64,000 nt of DNA from Hermatobates lingyangjiaoensis (taxonomy: Eukaryota > Arthropoda > Insecta > Hemiptera > Hermatobatidae): NCBI GenBank assembly GCA_026182355.1, contig JAPFBL010001617.1:2406001-2470000 (forward strand). Reading direction: 5' to 3'. The notes below the pieces were generated by a model that saw nothing but the letters and a program-made list of their open reading frames with translations, was not told where the DNA came from and did not search any database. Every line of letters begins with the position of its first letter. Position 1 is the stretch's first letter. Position numbers and translations under genes: made by a program. This document shows, piece by piece, positions 33,101 through 41,300 of the stretch.

Positions 33101-34269
33101 ATCTTCCCTTCCTCTCAATAACATCAAAGTTTGTAATATGTAGATCTATACATTCCACAAATTACTCATATGGACTATTTCACACTTTCATAATTTTATC
33201 CTATTTGTTTCAGGGAAAGCCTAGTTAGCTGATTGTTATTTTAAATGAAATAACAAAAATATTGTACCTTACTAAATCGTTTAATTTTATTTATTCCAGT
33301 CTCATCGCAGCAGGAGTCAGCTATGTTATGGGCCAAAAAGTTGGCAAGGACAGGATTCATCACGTTAAACCGATGACTAAATTTCAAATGGCTACTTATA
33401 AAACTCTGTCTAATGGAAAGATGTGTCAATCCAAATGCACACTTGATTCACAATACGGTAGGACACACATAGACTGCACTGGAGCAAGCAAAGGATTGTT
33501 TTTAGGACTGTTATGTCTAGTATCATCCATTGTTGTAACTATTATTTTTCTTGTTGTAAAAGAAGATGATGGATTTCCGGCTGAGACACTTTTCTGGATT
33601 ACAACTGGAACTCAAGGAGTAATACTGATGTTAAGTTTATTTATAACAATTCCAGGAATAGTGCAAATACGAAAACTGTCATATACAGGGAAAACTCCAA
33701 CTACATTGGACAAGTTGTTGGTCAGCATCACTTTAGTAGGAGTACAATTGTATTCTATATTTGGTATAGTTGTTGGAGGGAGTTCACTAAATATAAATCC
33801 CAATATCAATCCTGAGGAAAGACAATACATGATGTTACTCGTAATCAGCACATTACAACTGCTTCAAGCAGGAGTTCAAAGTACTTTAATAGAAGAAGGT
33901 TTAAGAAGAGGCGCCTTAACGAGACATCAGCACATAAAGACACCTGCGAGACAGGTAATAAACCAAGAAACTTATTATTATGGAACAATTATTATCATAC
34001 TGTTATGTTGTACTTATTATTTCCTCCATCTTTTCCAGGTCATAACGTTTCTACTTTGTAGTAATGCAGCTTTATGGGCAATGGATTCGTTTATAACACA
34101 AAATTGGATATCTCAAGAACTCCAACTCAGATTTATGGGAGTGTTAGCCTGGGGAATAATATCGAGAATATCCCTTCCACTACTTATATTTTATAGGTTC
34201 CATTCTTGTATACTTTTATTAGAGATATGGCAACAAACTTACAGTGAAAACCAAATAGAAATAAATTAA
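10049..34269 (+). CDS. otopetrin-like proton channel, 8 coding exons (5' end not identified)
   Basis: Joined exons 10049-10193, 18473-18587, 19020-19254, 22710-22864, 24985-25246, 32146-32302, 33300-33954 and 34039-34269 give 650 residues with every GT-AG boundary in matching phase. Otopetrins are 12-helix proton-selective channels of the plasma membrane. Recognition is from family-like signatures in order: LSSLYGQLLLIL (first helix), GIYLLYLYIGS, TSFYLRIGALAFGIG, LIARFGFMHLAATNLALWVR, SMPFLYPFIVQFSLIAAGVSYVMG, VITFLLCSNAALWAMD and LLIFYRFHSC near the C-terminus. An acidic, Ser-rich N-terminal exon and a Ser-rich loop in exon 3 look cytosolic. The introns are large and full of transposon remains. 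The true start is unknown: an upstream exon ending in phase 1 is expected, although an ATG at 10165 inside the first recognised exon could also serve. The last intron is stop-free and in frame (see the entry at 33955). Confidence 0.92.
11833..11882. repeat. (TA)n microsatellite
   Basis: 25 TA units directly left of the 11883-12119 Penelope-like palindrome. Confidence 0.95.
11950..11992 (-). ncRNA. hammerhead-ribozyme-like motif, left palindrome arm
   Basis: Exact mirror of the 12040-12082 motif on the other strand. Confidence 0.45.
12040..12082 (+). ncRNA. hammerhead-ribozyme-like motif, right palindrome arm
   Basis: Order: GACT (helix I), CTGACGA at 12044-12050, one extra A, GACCG-CTTGTTA-CGGTT (5-bp helix II with a G-U closing pair), GAAA at 12069-12072, then the self-complementary AGATCT (stem III), T at 12078, AGTC (helix I partner). 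Expected cleavage is after 12078. Stem III has no loop, so a monomer could hardly close it, while two copies could pair with each other. The extra base before helix II is not canonical. Penelope-like elements are known to carry such motifs. Confidence 0.45.
12118..12147. repeat. (TA)n microsatellite
   Basis: About 15 TA units exactly between the perfect palindrome and the N-terminal Penelope module. Confidence 0.95.
12148..12660. mobile_element. Penelope-like 5' ends, inverted pair
   Basis: The left arm (about 12174-12356, - strand) and right arm (about 12463-12653, + strand) both carry the same start region. It consists of a GTCGAAGAAGACCGAAAC(A/G)TCGG core, then ATG (12310 on -, 12518 on +) followed by MDNKTYGELLHLVPKEMKV, then a basic stretch KLIKTKVGRKFNLTC. 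The left copy reads further to GLFPKYTN before (TA)n; the right copy stops in (TA)n soon after FNLTC. The arms differ by a 7-nt gap near 12347. This looks like the N-terminus of a Penelope-like protein. Confidence 0.65.
12680..14229. other. intron sequence, no gene recognised
   Basis: First otopetrin intron. A less AT-rich stretch at about 13560-13830 has short ORFs without a recognised domain and may belong to the non-LTR element that starts further right. Confidence 0.4.
14230..14830 (+). pseudogene. jockey-like non-LTR retrotransposon relic (endonuclease-RT junction)
   Basis: At about 14310-14420 the + strand reads SDHCLVLMNLTGSEIK, the end of an APE-type endonuclease (the SDHxPV motif). 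At 14507-14725 an open frame reads VRNLWDKYKLPSLANVLNRL and NNQISYRLQVIRNETLSKNL, like the linker before the reverse transcriptase in jockey-type elements. Frameshifts separate the parts, and the RT itself is missing. Confidence 0.5.
14872..16795 (+). repeat. repeat A, long copy lacking the right end
   Basis: Starts AAAAAATCTGGAGTGGCC and follows the family to ATTCTGGACCGTAGCATAGT and CTTTGGATAC; the final 200 bp with the terminal motif are absent. Confidence 0.72.
16930..17560 (+). pseudogene. non-LTR retrotransposon 3' end (RT C-terminus, 3' UTR, TTA tail)
   Basis: At 16960-17190 the + strand reads FGAHIDTQKTLKSHISHTLV, then LPTRANYFKTLKTHRHVK, the post-active-site region of R1/jockey-type reverse transcriptases (LGxxxDxxLxxxxHI). 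A GC-richer 3' UTR follows, then a (TTA)n-like tail from about 17475. It is 5'-truncated, and the region up to 17720 keeps TTA repeats. Confidence 0.5.
17475..17720 (+). repeat. (TTA)n-rich tract
   Basis: Interrupted ATT/TTA trinucleotide repeats, probably grown from the tail of the upstream non-LTR element. Confidence 0.8.
17721..18472. other. end of first otopetrin intron, anonymous
   Basis: AT-rich sequence with no recognised repeat or gene up to the otopetrin acceptor at 18472. Confidence 0.4.
18473..18587 (+). CDS. otopetrin exon, first transmembrane helix
   Basis: Acceptor TATTTTTTCAG, donor CAG then GTATAA. One base completes a Phe codon with the upstream exon, and the exon ends in phase 0. 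It encodes SFLWIVLSSLYGQLLLILMV and the following FTLVEV, the otopetrin LSxLYxxLLVVxGxAFxxxEV region. The competing ORF over 18425-18616 is a different frame and not real. A longer exon from an acceptor at 18425 is possible but gives no phase match. Confidence 0.85.
18690..18760 (-). repeat. hammerhead-like / Penelope terminal fragment
   Basis: On the - strand: CCTCTGAAGAGG..., then GGTCGAAAGGTCTT, keeping the CTGANGA / hairpin / GAAA order. A short isolated fragment in a 432-bp otopetrin intron. Confidence 0.35.
19020..19254 (+). CDS. otopetrin exon, helix 2 and cytosolic loop
   Basis: Acceptor TTTTGTTTTCAG, donor TTAG then GTAACA. Starts in phase 0 and ends in phase 1. Encodes GIYLLYLYIGSTAVIICIYI, a Ser-rich loop of about 40 residues, and TTSFYLRIGAL leading into the next exon. 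The split codon gives Ala, producing RIGALAFGIG, a good otopetrin match. Confidence 0.93.
19448..19535. repeat. short inverted fragment of the Penelope terminal family
   Basis: Contains TCAATGATTAAACCACAATAAG and its inverted partner around a short loop, followed by TTTCACGTGTTTATGTGAAATC. The same order occurs at 11886-11940 and 29940-29998. Confidence 0.6.
19536..21245. other. intron sequence, mostly anonymous
   Basis: AT-rich DNA inside the 3.45-kb otopetrin intron. It holds a two-copy tandem duplication at about 20472-20565 (unit near 48 bp, containing GGGTAAAGGC). Open frames across it have no recognisable domain. Confidence 0.45.
20472..20565 (+). repeat. two-copy tandem duplication
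   Basis: TTTCTAGTAGGTGTATGGGT... is repeated about 48 bp later as TTTCTAGTAAGTGCTTGGGT..., both followed by AAAGGC(C/T)ATAGTA. Confidence 0.7.
21246..21396 (+). repeat. Penelope-like terminal module with short inverted arms
   Basis: The 30-bp arms (about 21246-21276 and 21362-21396: GAATTAAACAACCACAATAA and its reverse complement) enclose the hammerhead-like core at 21315-21351. Confidence 0.6.
21315..21351 (+). ncRNA. hammerhead-ribozyme-like motif
   Basis: Order on the + strand: AGCTCT, CTGATGA, TGTGGTAAC, GAAA, GGCCTT, AGAGC. GCTCT (21316-21320) pairs with AGAGC (21347-21351) as helix I; helix II would be only two base pairs; stem III is the self-complementary AGGCCT followed by T at 21346. 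The predicted cleavage point is 21346/21347. There is one extra base between CTGATGA and helix II compared with the canonical core, so activity is doubtful. Such motifs are known in Penelope-like elements. Confidence 0.35.
21452..22120. repeat. large palindrome with arms over 310 bp
   Basis: The left arm 21452-21767 and right arm 21787-22120 are reverse complements with few differences, around a 19-nt loop. The right arm has a small extra segment near 22016-22055. The outer ends contain CTGAAGATCGTGAATGCCGAGAATGCGG, a decayed version of the CTGANGA ... GAAA core. No protein is encoded. It lies in an otopetrin intron and would form a very long hairpin in the pre-mRNA. Confidence 0.9.
22710..22864 (+). 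CDS. otopetrin exon, helices 3-4
   Basis: Acceptor TTTTTCTAG, donor CAG then GTATGG. Two bases complete the Ala codon and the exon ends in phase 0. Encodes FGIGTLVFNGFEMA, then VLHGLFTFLQMHFLFVNSQ, matching the otopetrin helices that end in FLFLN. Confidence 0.93.
23010..23226. repeat. inverted repeat with about 104-bp arms and hammerhead-like cores
   Basis: The left arm 23010-23113 and right arm 23122-23226 are reverse complements with mismatches around an 8-nt centre. Each arm contains CCTGACGATGAACAC...GTGTTCGAAACACG-like sequence. In the left arm, read on the - strand, helix II would be a perfect 6-bp GAACAC/GTGTTC stem. The base at the expected cleavage position is G, which normally blocks cleavage. 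The module sits in an otopetrin intron. Confidence 0.75.
23945..24080 (+). repeat. second copy of the CCTAA-tailed SINE-like repeat, 3' end only
   Basis: Matches 7970-8099 in order (TGTGTGGTATC, CCAATG, TCGGCCTA, GTGTG, TTGTGGG, CACTGCAA-type phrases) and ends in CCTAACATAACCTA. Confidence 0.6.
24985..25246 (+). CDS. otopetrin exon, helices 5-6 and following loop
   Basis: Acceptor TTTTTAG, donor CGA then GTAAGT. Starts in phase 0 and ends in phase 1. Encodes LIARFGFMHLAATNLALWVR, a core otopetrin signature, then WIYFVYLVQSS and a hydrophilic loop. Confidence 0.95.
25497..26647 (-). mobile_element. Helitron, 1.15 kb, with relic of the helicase C-terminus
   Basis: On the - strand it starts A|TCTATATAAATAAAAG and ends CCGTCAAAGACGG (5-bp hairpin with a 3-nt loop), 9 nt of spacer, then CTAG|T. 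That is the Helitron pattern: 5' TC, subterminal hairpin, 3' CTRR, insertion between A and T. Inside, complement(25701-25985) reads CIPRIPLIP, FAITLTKWHGETLSNAGIEV and FSHGQL, diverged forms of the late motifs of the Pif1-like helicase. The Rep domain is absent and the helicase is broken by stops. A sister copy lies at 46865-48037. Confidence 0.75.
25630..25985 (-). pseudogene. Helitron Pif1-like helicase C-terminal relic
   Basis: Translation on the - strand gives CIPRIPLIP, then FAITLTKWHGETL where intact proteins have a TINKSQGQTL-type motif, then FSHGQL, a stop, and further NRLFFHEPEGQTANVVYTE in frame. The Lys-Ser-Gln core is changed to Lys-Trp-His and a stop breaks the frame, so it is not functional. 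Confidence 0.7.
26700..27440 (+). repeat. repeat A, 3' half
   Basis: Follows the order of the second half of the full copies: the GACAAGTACAGCATG-like phrase, CTGTAGAATTAGTATTTTGGCAGAAAAAA, the ACACCCACCCACAC segment, then CCGTCAAAATCTTGAGATCGA near the right end. Confidence 0.65.
27441..28530. other. intron sequence, possible further Penelope debris
   Basis: AT-rich; includes a small inverted repeat at about 28271-28315 (GGTGTCTCATGTTAG...CTAACATAAGACACC). The part near 28400-28530 directly follows the reverse transcriptase relic on the - strand and may be its decayed continuation, but no motif could be fixed. Confidence 0.35.
28533..29440 (-). pseudogene. Penelope-like reverse transcriptase, frameshifted
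   Basis: Reading the - strand, three successive open segments in different frames follow the order of a Penelope-like reverse transcriptase. 29379-29014 has DYVDKIENML, PYMYGLIKTHK and a YGLSKWL..LSPLIGK segment. 29002-28724 has RLISFDVKSLFTNVP and YIQKFGLA. 28751-28533 has WYRYVDDILCICP, where YVDD is the polymerase active site. Upstream TIKTTKADKSK at about 29380-29420 belongs to the same domain. At least two frameshifts and an interruption by AT-rich sequence at about 29425-29480 break it. Both catalytic motifs remain readable, so it is not very old. Confidence 0.8.
29515..29717 (+). pseudogene. Penelope-like C-terminal tail, opposite orientation to the adjacent RT
   Basis: The + strand reads HIDSTGAKFITYEKSMLLRN, then IIESSLIEFNRSSI and a stop at about 29717. 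This resembles the region after the GIY-YIG domain in Penelope-like proteins (the K-I-I-..-E-K-..-R-..-I-E-S-..-I pattern). It faces away from the - strand RT relic next to it, so the two come from separate insertions or a rearrangement. Confidence 0.5.
29865..30005 (+). repeat. Penelope-like terminal repeat copy with hammerhead-like core
   Basis: Near-identical to 12026-12119 (GACGAAGACCGCTTGTTACGG, then TTGAAATATCTTAGTCTTG), then CACGTGTTTATGTGAAATC as at 11886-11905 in reverse. It lies downstream of, and in the same orientation as, the C-terminal tail at 29515-29717, so it is probably the 3' end of that copy. Confidence 0.7.
30006..32145. other. intron sequence with a GC-rich block
   Basis: 30240-30660 is much richer in GC than the rest of the window and ends in a run of 13 G (30660-30672). 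It has no long ORF or recognised domain and may be the 5' untranslated part of a non-LTR element. A repeat A 3'-end fragment lies at about 31810-31885 (CCGTCAAAATCTTG...ACTTTACTTATAATAAA). The rest is anonymous. Confidence 0.45.
32146..32302 (+). CDS. otopetrin exon, mid-protein helix
   Basis: Acceptor TTTTTTTCAG, donor TTTAG then GTAAGA. Two bases complete a Thr codon and the exon ends in phase 2. Encodes LGQLWTSSMPFLYPFIVQF, the conserved otopetrin segment before helix 7. Together with the next exon it reads FIVQFSLIAAGVSYVMG. The ORF called over part of it ends early in the wrong frame. Confidence 0.93.
33300..33954 (+). CDS. otopetrin exon, helices 7-10
   Basis: Acceptor TTTATTCCAG, donor ACAG then GTAATA. 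One base completes the Ser codon and the exon ends in phase 0. It encodes 218 residues with hydrophobic helices near GLFLGLLCLVSSIVVTIIFL, FWITTGTQGVILMLSLFI, LLVSITLVGVQLYSIFGIVV and LLVISTLQLLQAGVQSTLI. The open frame extends 38 bp upstream into the intron, but those residues are not coding. Confidence 0.95.
33955..34038 (+). other. 84-bp stop-free in-frame intron in otopetrin
   Basis: Donor GTAATA after CGAGACAG; acceptor preceded by TTTCCTCCATCTTTTCCAG. Its length is a multiple of three and it has no stop in the coding frame, so the last two exons look like one ORF. Removing it joins PARQ to VITFLLCSNAALW, which restores the otopetrin RxxxTFLLxxNxALW segment. Retention would add 28 hydrophobic, Tyr/Ile-rich residues just before the penultimate helices. 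Confidence 0.85.
34039..34269 (+). CDS. otopetrin last coding exon
   Basis: Begins VITFLLCSNAALWAMDSF, then MGVLAWGIISRISLPLLIFY and RFHSCILLLEIW, the conserved last helices of otopetrins, ending in a short tail and TAA at 34267-34269. Confidence 0.95.
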   Translation, partial: VITFLLCSNAALWAMDSFITQNWISQELQLRFMGVLAWGIISRISLPLLIFYRFHSCILLLEIWQQTYSENQIEIN

Positions 34270-34648
34270 TTTATAGAATAATTAATTAAATTATTGAAGT
34301 ATCATTAAGATGTGTAAAACAGGATTTAATTTTAAAGCTTATTTTGTCTAAAATGTATTGCTTTACCGAGTTATTCATGATACCATAGATTAAGATAATG
34401 TGCCAAAAACATAGAGTAACCATTTATCAGTCTTTGCTTTCACCTCATTAGATTTAACAAGAGATACGGTATAAACAAAATTAAAACTATTAAGTGTAGT
34501 AGTCAAGTAAGAATTTTAAAAGAATACAATTATGTATTCTAAAAACGATATTGTTTAATTATAATGTCTGTAAGTGCCACAAAAAAGATAAATATATATT
34601 ACTTAAATAACCACCAATAATTGTAATAAATCAACAGTCTACCAAATA

Positions 34649-34654
34649 TTTATT
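34649..34654 (-). promoter_or_regulatory. candidate polyadenylation signal for the dCMP deaminase gene
   Basis: AATAAA on the - strand, 564 bp past the stop codon at 35218. It lies inside the presumed otopetrin 3' UTR, so the two transcripts could overlap at their ends. Weak evidence in AT-rich DNA. Confidence 0.2.
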
Positions 34655-34738
34655 TTAAGTGTAGATGTCTATATGTAAATATTGTATTTTTATAAAAGAA
34701 ATTCGCTTTTGTTCCATAATATATTACTGTAAACATTG

Positions 34739-34744
34739 AATAAA
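34739..34744 (+). promoter_or_regulatory. candidate polyadenylation signal for otopetrin
   Basis: AATAAA 470 bp after the stop codon. Several other AATAAA/ATTAAA words exist in this AT-rich interval, so the choice is weak. Confidence 0.25.
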
Positions 34745-35217
34745 CTAAATATCATGTTTACCAAATAAATAATTTGATTTCTTTCCTTTAAGATATAAAA
34801 AACCTCTGAAGTAATTGTAATGTTAGTACATATATGATACTATACGCACCATCGATAACATACGCAACATTGTTTCACTATTATTCTTCCCCCACACAAA
34901 CTAAATATAGTCATACCATACCTTAAATAACATGATACAAAGAAATACTATATACCATATTTATCTTTGGTTATCGTGCATAAGGAATAATTGTTCATGT
35001 AAAATATATAAATTACAATTTTATATATTATAAAATATAAGTTTTACCATGTCACGGAGAAGTAAAATTAGAATCGATAGCAGAAATATGAGGTTCTTAA
35101 TACTATTCAAAATTTAAAAAGGTATTTAAAAAAAATCAAACAATACCAGTACATATGTCTTAAATTTCTAATAAAGAAAGGGTTAAATAAATTACACATG
35201 GTTTTCAGGTCAATTAT

Positions 35218-35326
35218 TTATAACGTTAAAAGCTTGGTCTGATTTGTTAAGTTAAATGTAGAATATAATGTGTCGTCAATATCACCAAAGTCTATGACAA
35301 ACTTACGGGTTTTCGGAATATACTGC
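35218..35326 (-). CDS. DCTD: dCMP deaminase exon 4 (C-terminus)
   Basis: Acceptor TTTCAG; one base completes the Trp codon. Encodes [20 protein letters not shown] and a short tail to TAA at 35218-35220. The IPK...VIDF segment matches the end of the family. Confidence 0.9.
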
Positions 35327-38300
35327 CTGAAACCAAATTTGTTTAATTATTAATATTAAAATACAAAATATAAATAGTAATTCAAAACATACTGTATATC
35401 TAAATAGAGTGAAACATACTCTATATAATGTCCATACATTCTTTCCTAATTTTATAGTGTATATGTACAGTCCACCATAAAATATACATAAATGAATATT
35501 GCACCATACTTCACTGCTATTTGTTATTACGAAATGAATAAAACATGAAAAACGAAAAAAAGATCCATAAAATTGGAAAATGTATGCAATCAAGAAATAA
35601 CAAAAATATGGCTTAATATTCTATTCACACATACATTTTTTTTTAATTAAAAAGTGAATGATAAGAACGATAAATGATAAGAATGATAAGAATATTTTAT
35701 ACTGTTCTAATGTACTTAGTTATTTTTAGGCAAGCGGATTACATGTTACAAGAATCGCCAAACCTTAAAATAAATTAACATTTTTGCTTAAAATGGAAGT
35801 TACTAAACAAATTTAAATATAACATTCGAAAATGTATGCATATTTACATATAAATTAAAAAAAATGTTGGCCTCATGGGTTATGATAATATGAACAAATA
35901 TCACCTAATAGTTACATTTTTGCTTATTTCTGGGTCTTAAATGTAGTTACCGCAGGTTCAATTTCTGGACCTAACAAATTATTTAATGAAAAGTCAGCAA
36001 ATATTTCCCCAGAAGTAATCACTTCAGCATCAGTTCAATTTATAAAATGGTTATCATCAACAAAATGTAAAATAGGATATCTTAGGAAATCCTCATTTCA
36101 TATAGAATTTATTCTGCTAACATTTATCCTGTTCAATGATCTTTCATTATGCTCTATAAATACCCAATGACAACTGTAAGCAATCTTACAAATACCTCTG
36201 GACTCTATTTCTCTAGAAATTTACTTTAAGTCAGTTATGAACATTAGAAAAGAAGTTAACATTTAAATTAACACTAGTTTTAGTAAAGGAATCTTAATCG
36301 TCACCCGCTACTGAAACTACTAAACATCTTTTAATTTAAAGGATTATCAGATCATTTATTTAAGGAGTTTCTTATACATAATACCATACTTCCTTTTTTT
36401 TTTATTTTCAATATCTATAGAGTTAAAAGAAGTCAAAATGAAAAAAAAATTTCTACAGGAAAGGAAATTAGAGTATCATAATTGGATATAAGATATTAGT
36501 TCTTTTTCAATTTCATATTTAGTTCATTCGACACAAATACAGAACTTTGACATTCACAGATTCCAAATATGTATTTTCAAATATATTTCCATAAAGAAAT
36601 ACTTACCAATAATTAATTCCTGCAGATTGAAGCATTCTTTTAGCAGCACGAACTCCAACTTTAGAACTATGCTTGTCAGAAAGGTAAATTACCTCTTTAA
36701 TTCTTGACTGAATAATTATTTTGGCACATTCATTACATGGAAATAGTGCTACATACATCCTACATCCATGCACACTTGATGAATTTTTATTTAGAATCGC
36801 ATTCATTTCAGCATGACAAACTGAAAACAAAAACACTTCCCAATTCAGTATTCAGCTAAAACAGGAACAGATAATCAAACTTAGCAATATTCAATTCTTA
36901 TAACATACGAGGTGTATCAAAAAAATATCGGGAGTTCGTTTTGCAATGAATTTTATTTAAATTATTACATCAATATAATCTTCTTCAAAATAACTTTATT
37001 AAATATTTATTACATTGTTCTTCCAATCCTAAGGACACTTCCGGATTCGATCTTAGGAAAGAGTGGCCCACAACAAAGCTCCAAAATTTTGGAGCCAATC
37101 AAATACCTTTCTTTTCTTTTTATGGCAGAAAAATAGGTAAATATAATTTGTAACAAAATACCACAAACACTGCTTCACTTGTACTATTTCAATAAAGAGA
37201 AAACCTCATATAAACTGTACGACAGAAAAATTTATATTTTTGGTTAATGCAAGGGCACAGGATTGGTTAATGCAATTAATTAACAAGGTACCAAGATATA
37301 GAACAAAGTAAAAACAATAACATTCATAAATTGGAATAGCAATAAAATGATTAAAATTACATACGATTTGGTAACCTCTGTTAAATTAGGAAAAACAATA
37401 CGAGACATACGAGATATGAAAAAATACACTCTGTAGTCAAATTCACTTCACCGGATTCCACCCCGAGGGAATATTTTGCATAAACATGAACCCAAAAGAA
37501 GGCACAGGAGAATTCTACCTTGATATATTCGAATAAGAGGAGGATGTCTATGGATTTCAACACTTCCGAACGAAAACTGTTCGAAAACTTCACAAGGTTA
37601 ATTAAAACCCTCCAACATAAATGAGACAGACAAGCCCAGAGAGAAGACAATTCTCAGCTTTAGAAAAAAAATAACCTGCATTAGGTATCTCGGATATCAG
37701 GATAATACAGGAACAAAAGGTACGAAGCAGATAAAGACGACATACCTGGCCTCACTTCTCTCGCTCTCCACGAGAATCCTTCCACACTGAACGGTCTGCT
37801 TAAAATGATACAAAATCAGGCACTCTCCTAGCACCCTACCCCATCAGCAGTGTAGAGTAACCAGGTATTTCAAAACCTTCCACCAACTAAGTTCAATTTT
37901 CCGTAAAAGGTTAGAAAGTTTCTCAGTAAAAAAAAAACTAATATGAATGGTTTAAATAAGTCGTCTGCCAGAAGGATGATTGTTCGCTAATTATGATCTT
38001 GGGAACTGTTTTATGACTATTTGGGACTTGTTCTGAAAATTTCCAATGTCTCGTTGAGATTCAAGTTTTACTGCTTCAAGAAATGCAAAGTTATTCGTTA
38101 GTTTGAATTGAAGTAAACAATTGACTAAATAATTATGTTTACTATAAATAAACGAATATGCCACATTCTTTACAACACATCGATATTTACAAGTTTCAAT
38201 TATTTGTTGGTCCTAACAGTGTAGAATTCAACACACTTTCACATTTATAACAACATCAAGCAACAAACTTCAATTCAATCTTATAAATAACTTTACGTAC

Positions 38301-41300
38301 TGTTGGAGTCATAAAATGTGGGCCTCGACAGAGTACTAATAAAATAGAAACATAAAACAGTTCCCAAGACCTTAATTACTAACAAACCTACCTGACAGAC
38401 GACCTATCTACGAGTATACCATTGGCACATAGGAAAGAGAAAGAGACAGTGAAGAAATAGACGATGAAGATAGAATAAAATTAAGATAATGAAGATAAAA
38501 TTAAATATATTTATAAATATAAGTTAGAGAAAACAAAAATTAAGTTAATTATTAGATATAATACCAACAAATCAAATCGATAAATCCAATACGAAGACAA
38601 CAATCGACTTAGGAGAAGGTAACAAATACACCATAACACAGTTTTGCTGTGTTATAGCAAAACTTTAATCAGTTTTGCAGTTCTTAATTTACGAGTTCTG
38701 AACGCAGTCATGTAATGAAGACAGTGTGAAAGGCAAGACAATATATTTGCATAATAATATTACTATCATGTCTAGTTTATACGATTAATGTCTAGGTTAC
38801 ATTCAATCAAAGGTTATAAGAATAATATCCTTTTAAAGGTGTTTAGCAGCCAAAAGGATACCAACTATCTTCTGTACATACTTATTAACTGTGCTCTCAA
38901 CTTACTACCTCAACTCTGGGAAATCACGCATAAGTGAACCAGCCCACATACTCTAATATATTTACAAGTTCTTTTCATATTTCAAACAAATAGTCTGAAA
39001 ATGTGAAGTATATATTAAACCGGAATCCCCACACTGTGTGCCCCGAATATTATACTGGAGGCTCCCAACGCCGCCTACAAAATGGAAAAACACAAAATTA
39101 CTTCTCTTTTTAAATTAAATTAACTGGAATGAAGAACGTTTTGGAATACAACGATATTACGTCGGTAACACATATTTTAGCATGTAATTCTTTTCTGGTA
39201 TGAAAGTAAATCAAATGGTCCACCAGACTCACCAGATTCACATTTCGTGCATCATTCTTAAAGCTTAAACGTAATGCAGTTTACAAAAGCAACACAGTCA
39301 AGTGTAGGCAATAGGGTATTTTTTTAAAGTCAAAAAAGCACTTCTGTATTTTAACAACTTTATTAATGAGTAATTATTCCAATAAAAAAATCTGGAGTGG
39401 CCTACACTCTACTTTACTATAAGTAACTTAATGTCAAATTTCTTGAGTATATAAAACATAACGTCTCATTTAAGCATAACGTAAATATCTAAATGGGATA
39501 TGATTATTAGTCTTTCTTTCCTGAGGTAGTAGAGATAGTGATTGCAGGACATATCAATATATAAGTTTATTTTTGTACATCACAAATAATTTATTATTTG
39601 CAAATAATTTCATTAGTATAACTACAGCAGTAATAACATTTTTGAAAAACCAAAGTGAACATTTCTTGAAACGAAATATTATCCTACAAGAGAACATGGC
39701 TATTGTTCAAATAGCCAGTGCATTTCTTACATCGTTTACTTGACATCCTTCTATATTGAATATTAAAGTAAAATTTTCAAATTTAAAACAGTAAAATACC
39801 CTTTTTTTCTCTGAAAAACATCTTACACAGCGAAGAAAATGTTGTTTTAAGGTGACTTGTTAATTAAAGATGTACGATAATTACATTTATTAATCTCTAA
39901 ACGAAAGATTTCAATTTTGAATTATCTTTTACATTTTTGGTTTTTAACAGAATTATTATACTGGGAATTTTATGGCTTCTTAGTATTTAATAAGATCATT
40001 TTCCTTCCCCTTTGTCAAATAACATATATACGAATTTTTTCTGAGTGAGTGTTATTATTTTCCTGCACAATATTATTCTTCTTACATCTCATATAAGTCA
40101 ATAAACAATTTAAATTATTCCTTTATAAATATCAATTTTATCTCAGCGGATTCGTTCAAAAAATTTCTAAGTCAATGTAAACAATGTAAAAAAATATAAA
40201 AAATTCGACAAGTATAGCAGGTGATCTCTCAGTCTAGGATAAACAAACAGTTTTTATAGCATTATTGCTCTTTCCCGTAATTGAAACTTCATGAATTTTT
40301 TTTATGAATTGCTAATTATTTGTTCCATTTTTTGTCAAATTTTCATTATTTTTTAATGAGCCGTTTAGCGTCAAAAAAAGATTTTCTGAAAACAGAAATC
40401 GTAATGTAACGCCCCTTTAGCGAATGTAATTTTGAAAAAAAATATCTCAATTCATTCTCCACATAATGTTCTATTTTTAGCGTTAGTTTCATTTTGATCC
40501 GTCAAATAGTATGGCTTGTATCGCTCTCACAAGGTTTGAGATTGAATTAAAAGTCAAAATTTTTACATTTTAATGAAAAAAAATATTTCCTGTTGTTTTA
40601 AAATTCTGAATATATTTTTCGTTTGTTTCATTTGTAACCTCAAAGATAATGTCAAAATTTCAAAACTCTAGGGTTATCAGTTTAAGAGAAATAAATGTTT
40701 AAAAAAAAAACGGTTTTTGGCAAAAAAAGTGACTTTCCATCATGCATAATTCTTCCCAAACAATAGGGATCTTCTTCCCTATGAGGCCCATTTTTGTGTA
40801 AAATATCAACTTGATCCATCAAAGATTCTGGACCGTAGCATGGTAACAAGCAATGCTAACACACTCACCCACCCACCCACGCACACACACACAGACATCA
40901 TCGAAAAAACTTCATAAAACGACTTCTGGGACCTCAAAACATGTAATTCCGTCAAAATCTCGAGATCGAATTTTTTCACGATCACTATACTTTACTTATA
41001 GTAAAGTAAAAAATCAAATTGCCAATATAACTCTAATCTTATAATGACAGAAGAATTACGGACCTGCTCAAAGACGACATCGTTGTTAACGGAGAGCAGT
41101 AATGATATTTGTTTGACACCCCTATATACAAATACAAAATTCGAAACTGTATCCAGAGTGATACATTCAAAATAAAAACATTTCAACAAATGTAATAATA
41201 TTAAAAGAAGATAAAACGTAAATGAAGTAACACACACTTAGCCCAATCCAAACAGACTATTTCAATTTACAGCCATAGGAAATAATCACTTTTTATCAGT

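Noticed and set aside
33262..33299. ATG at 33262 as the start of a 335-residue protein
   Set aside because: It lies in the intron; the acceptor at 33298-33299 and the exact phase fit with 32146-32302 show this is an internal exon.
37381..37650. 89-codon - strand ORF in the dCMP deaminase intron
   Set aside because: No recognised domain, no splice or start support.
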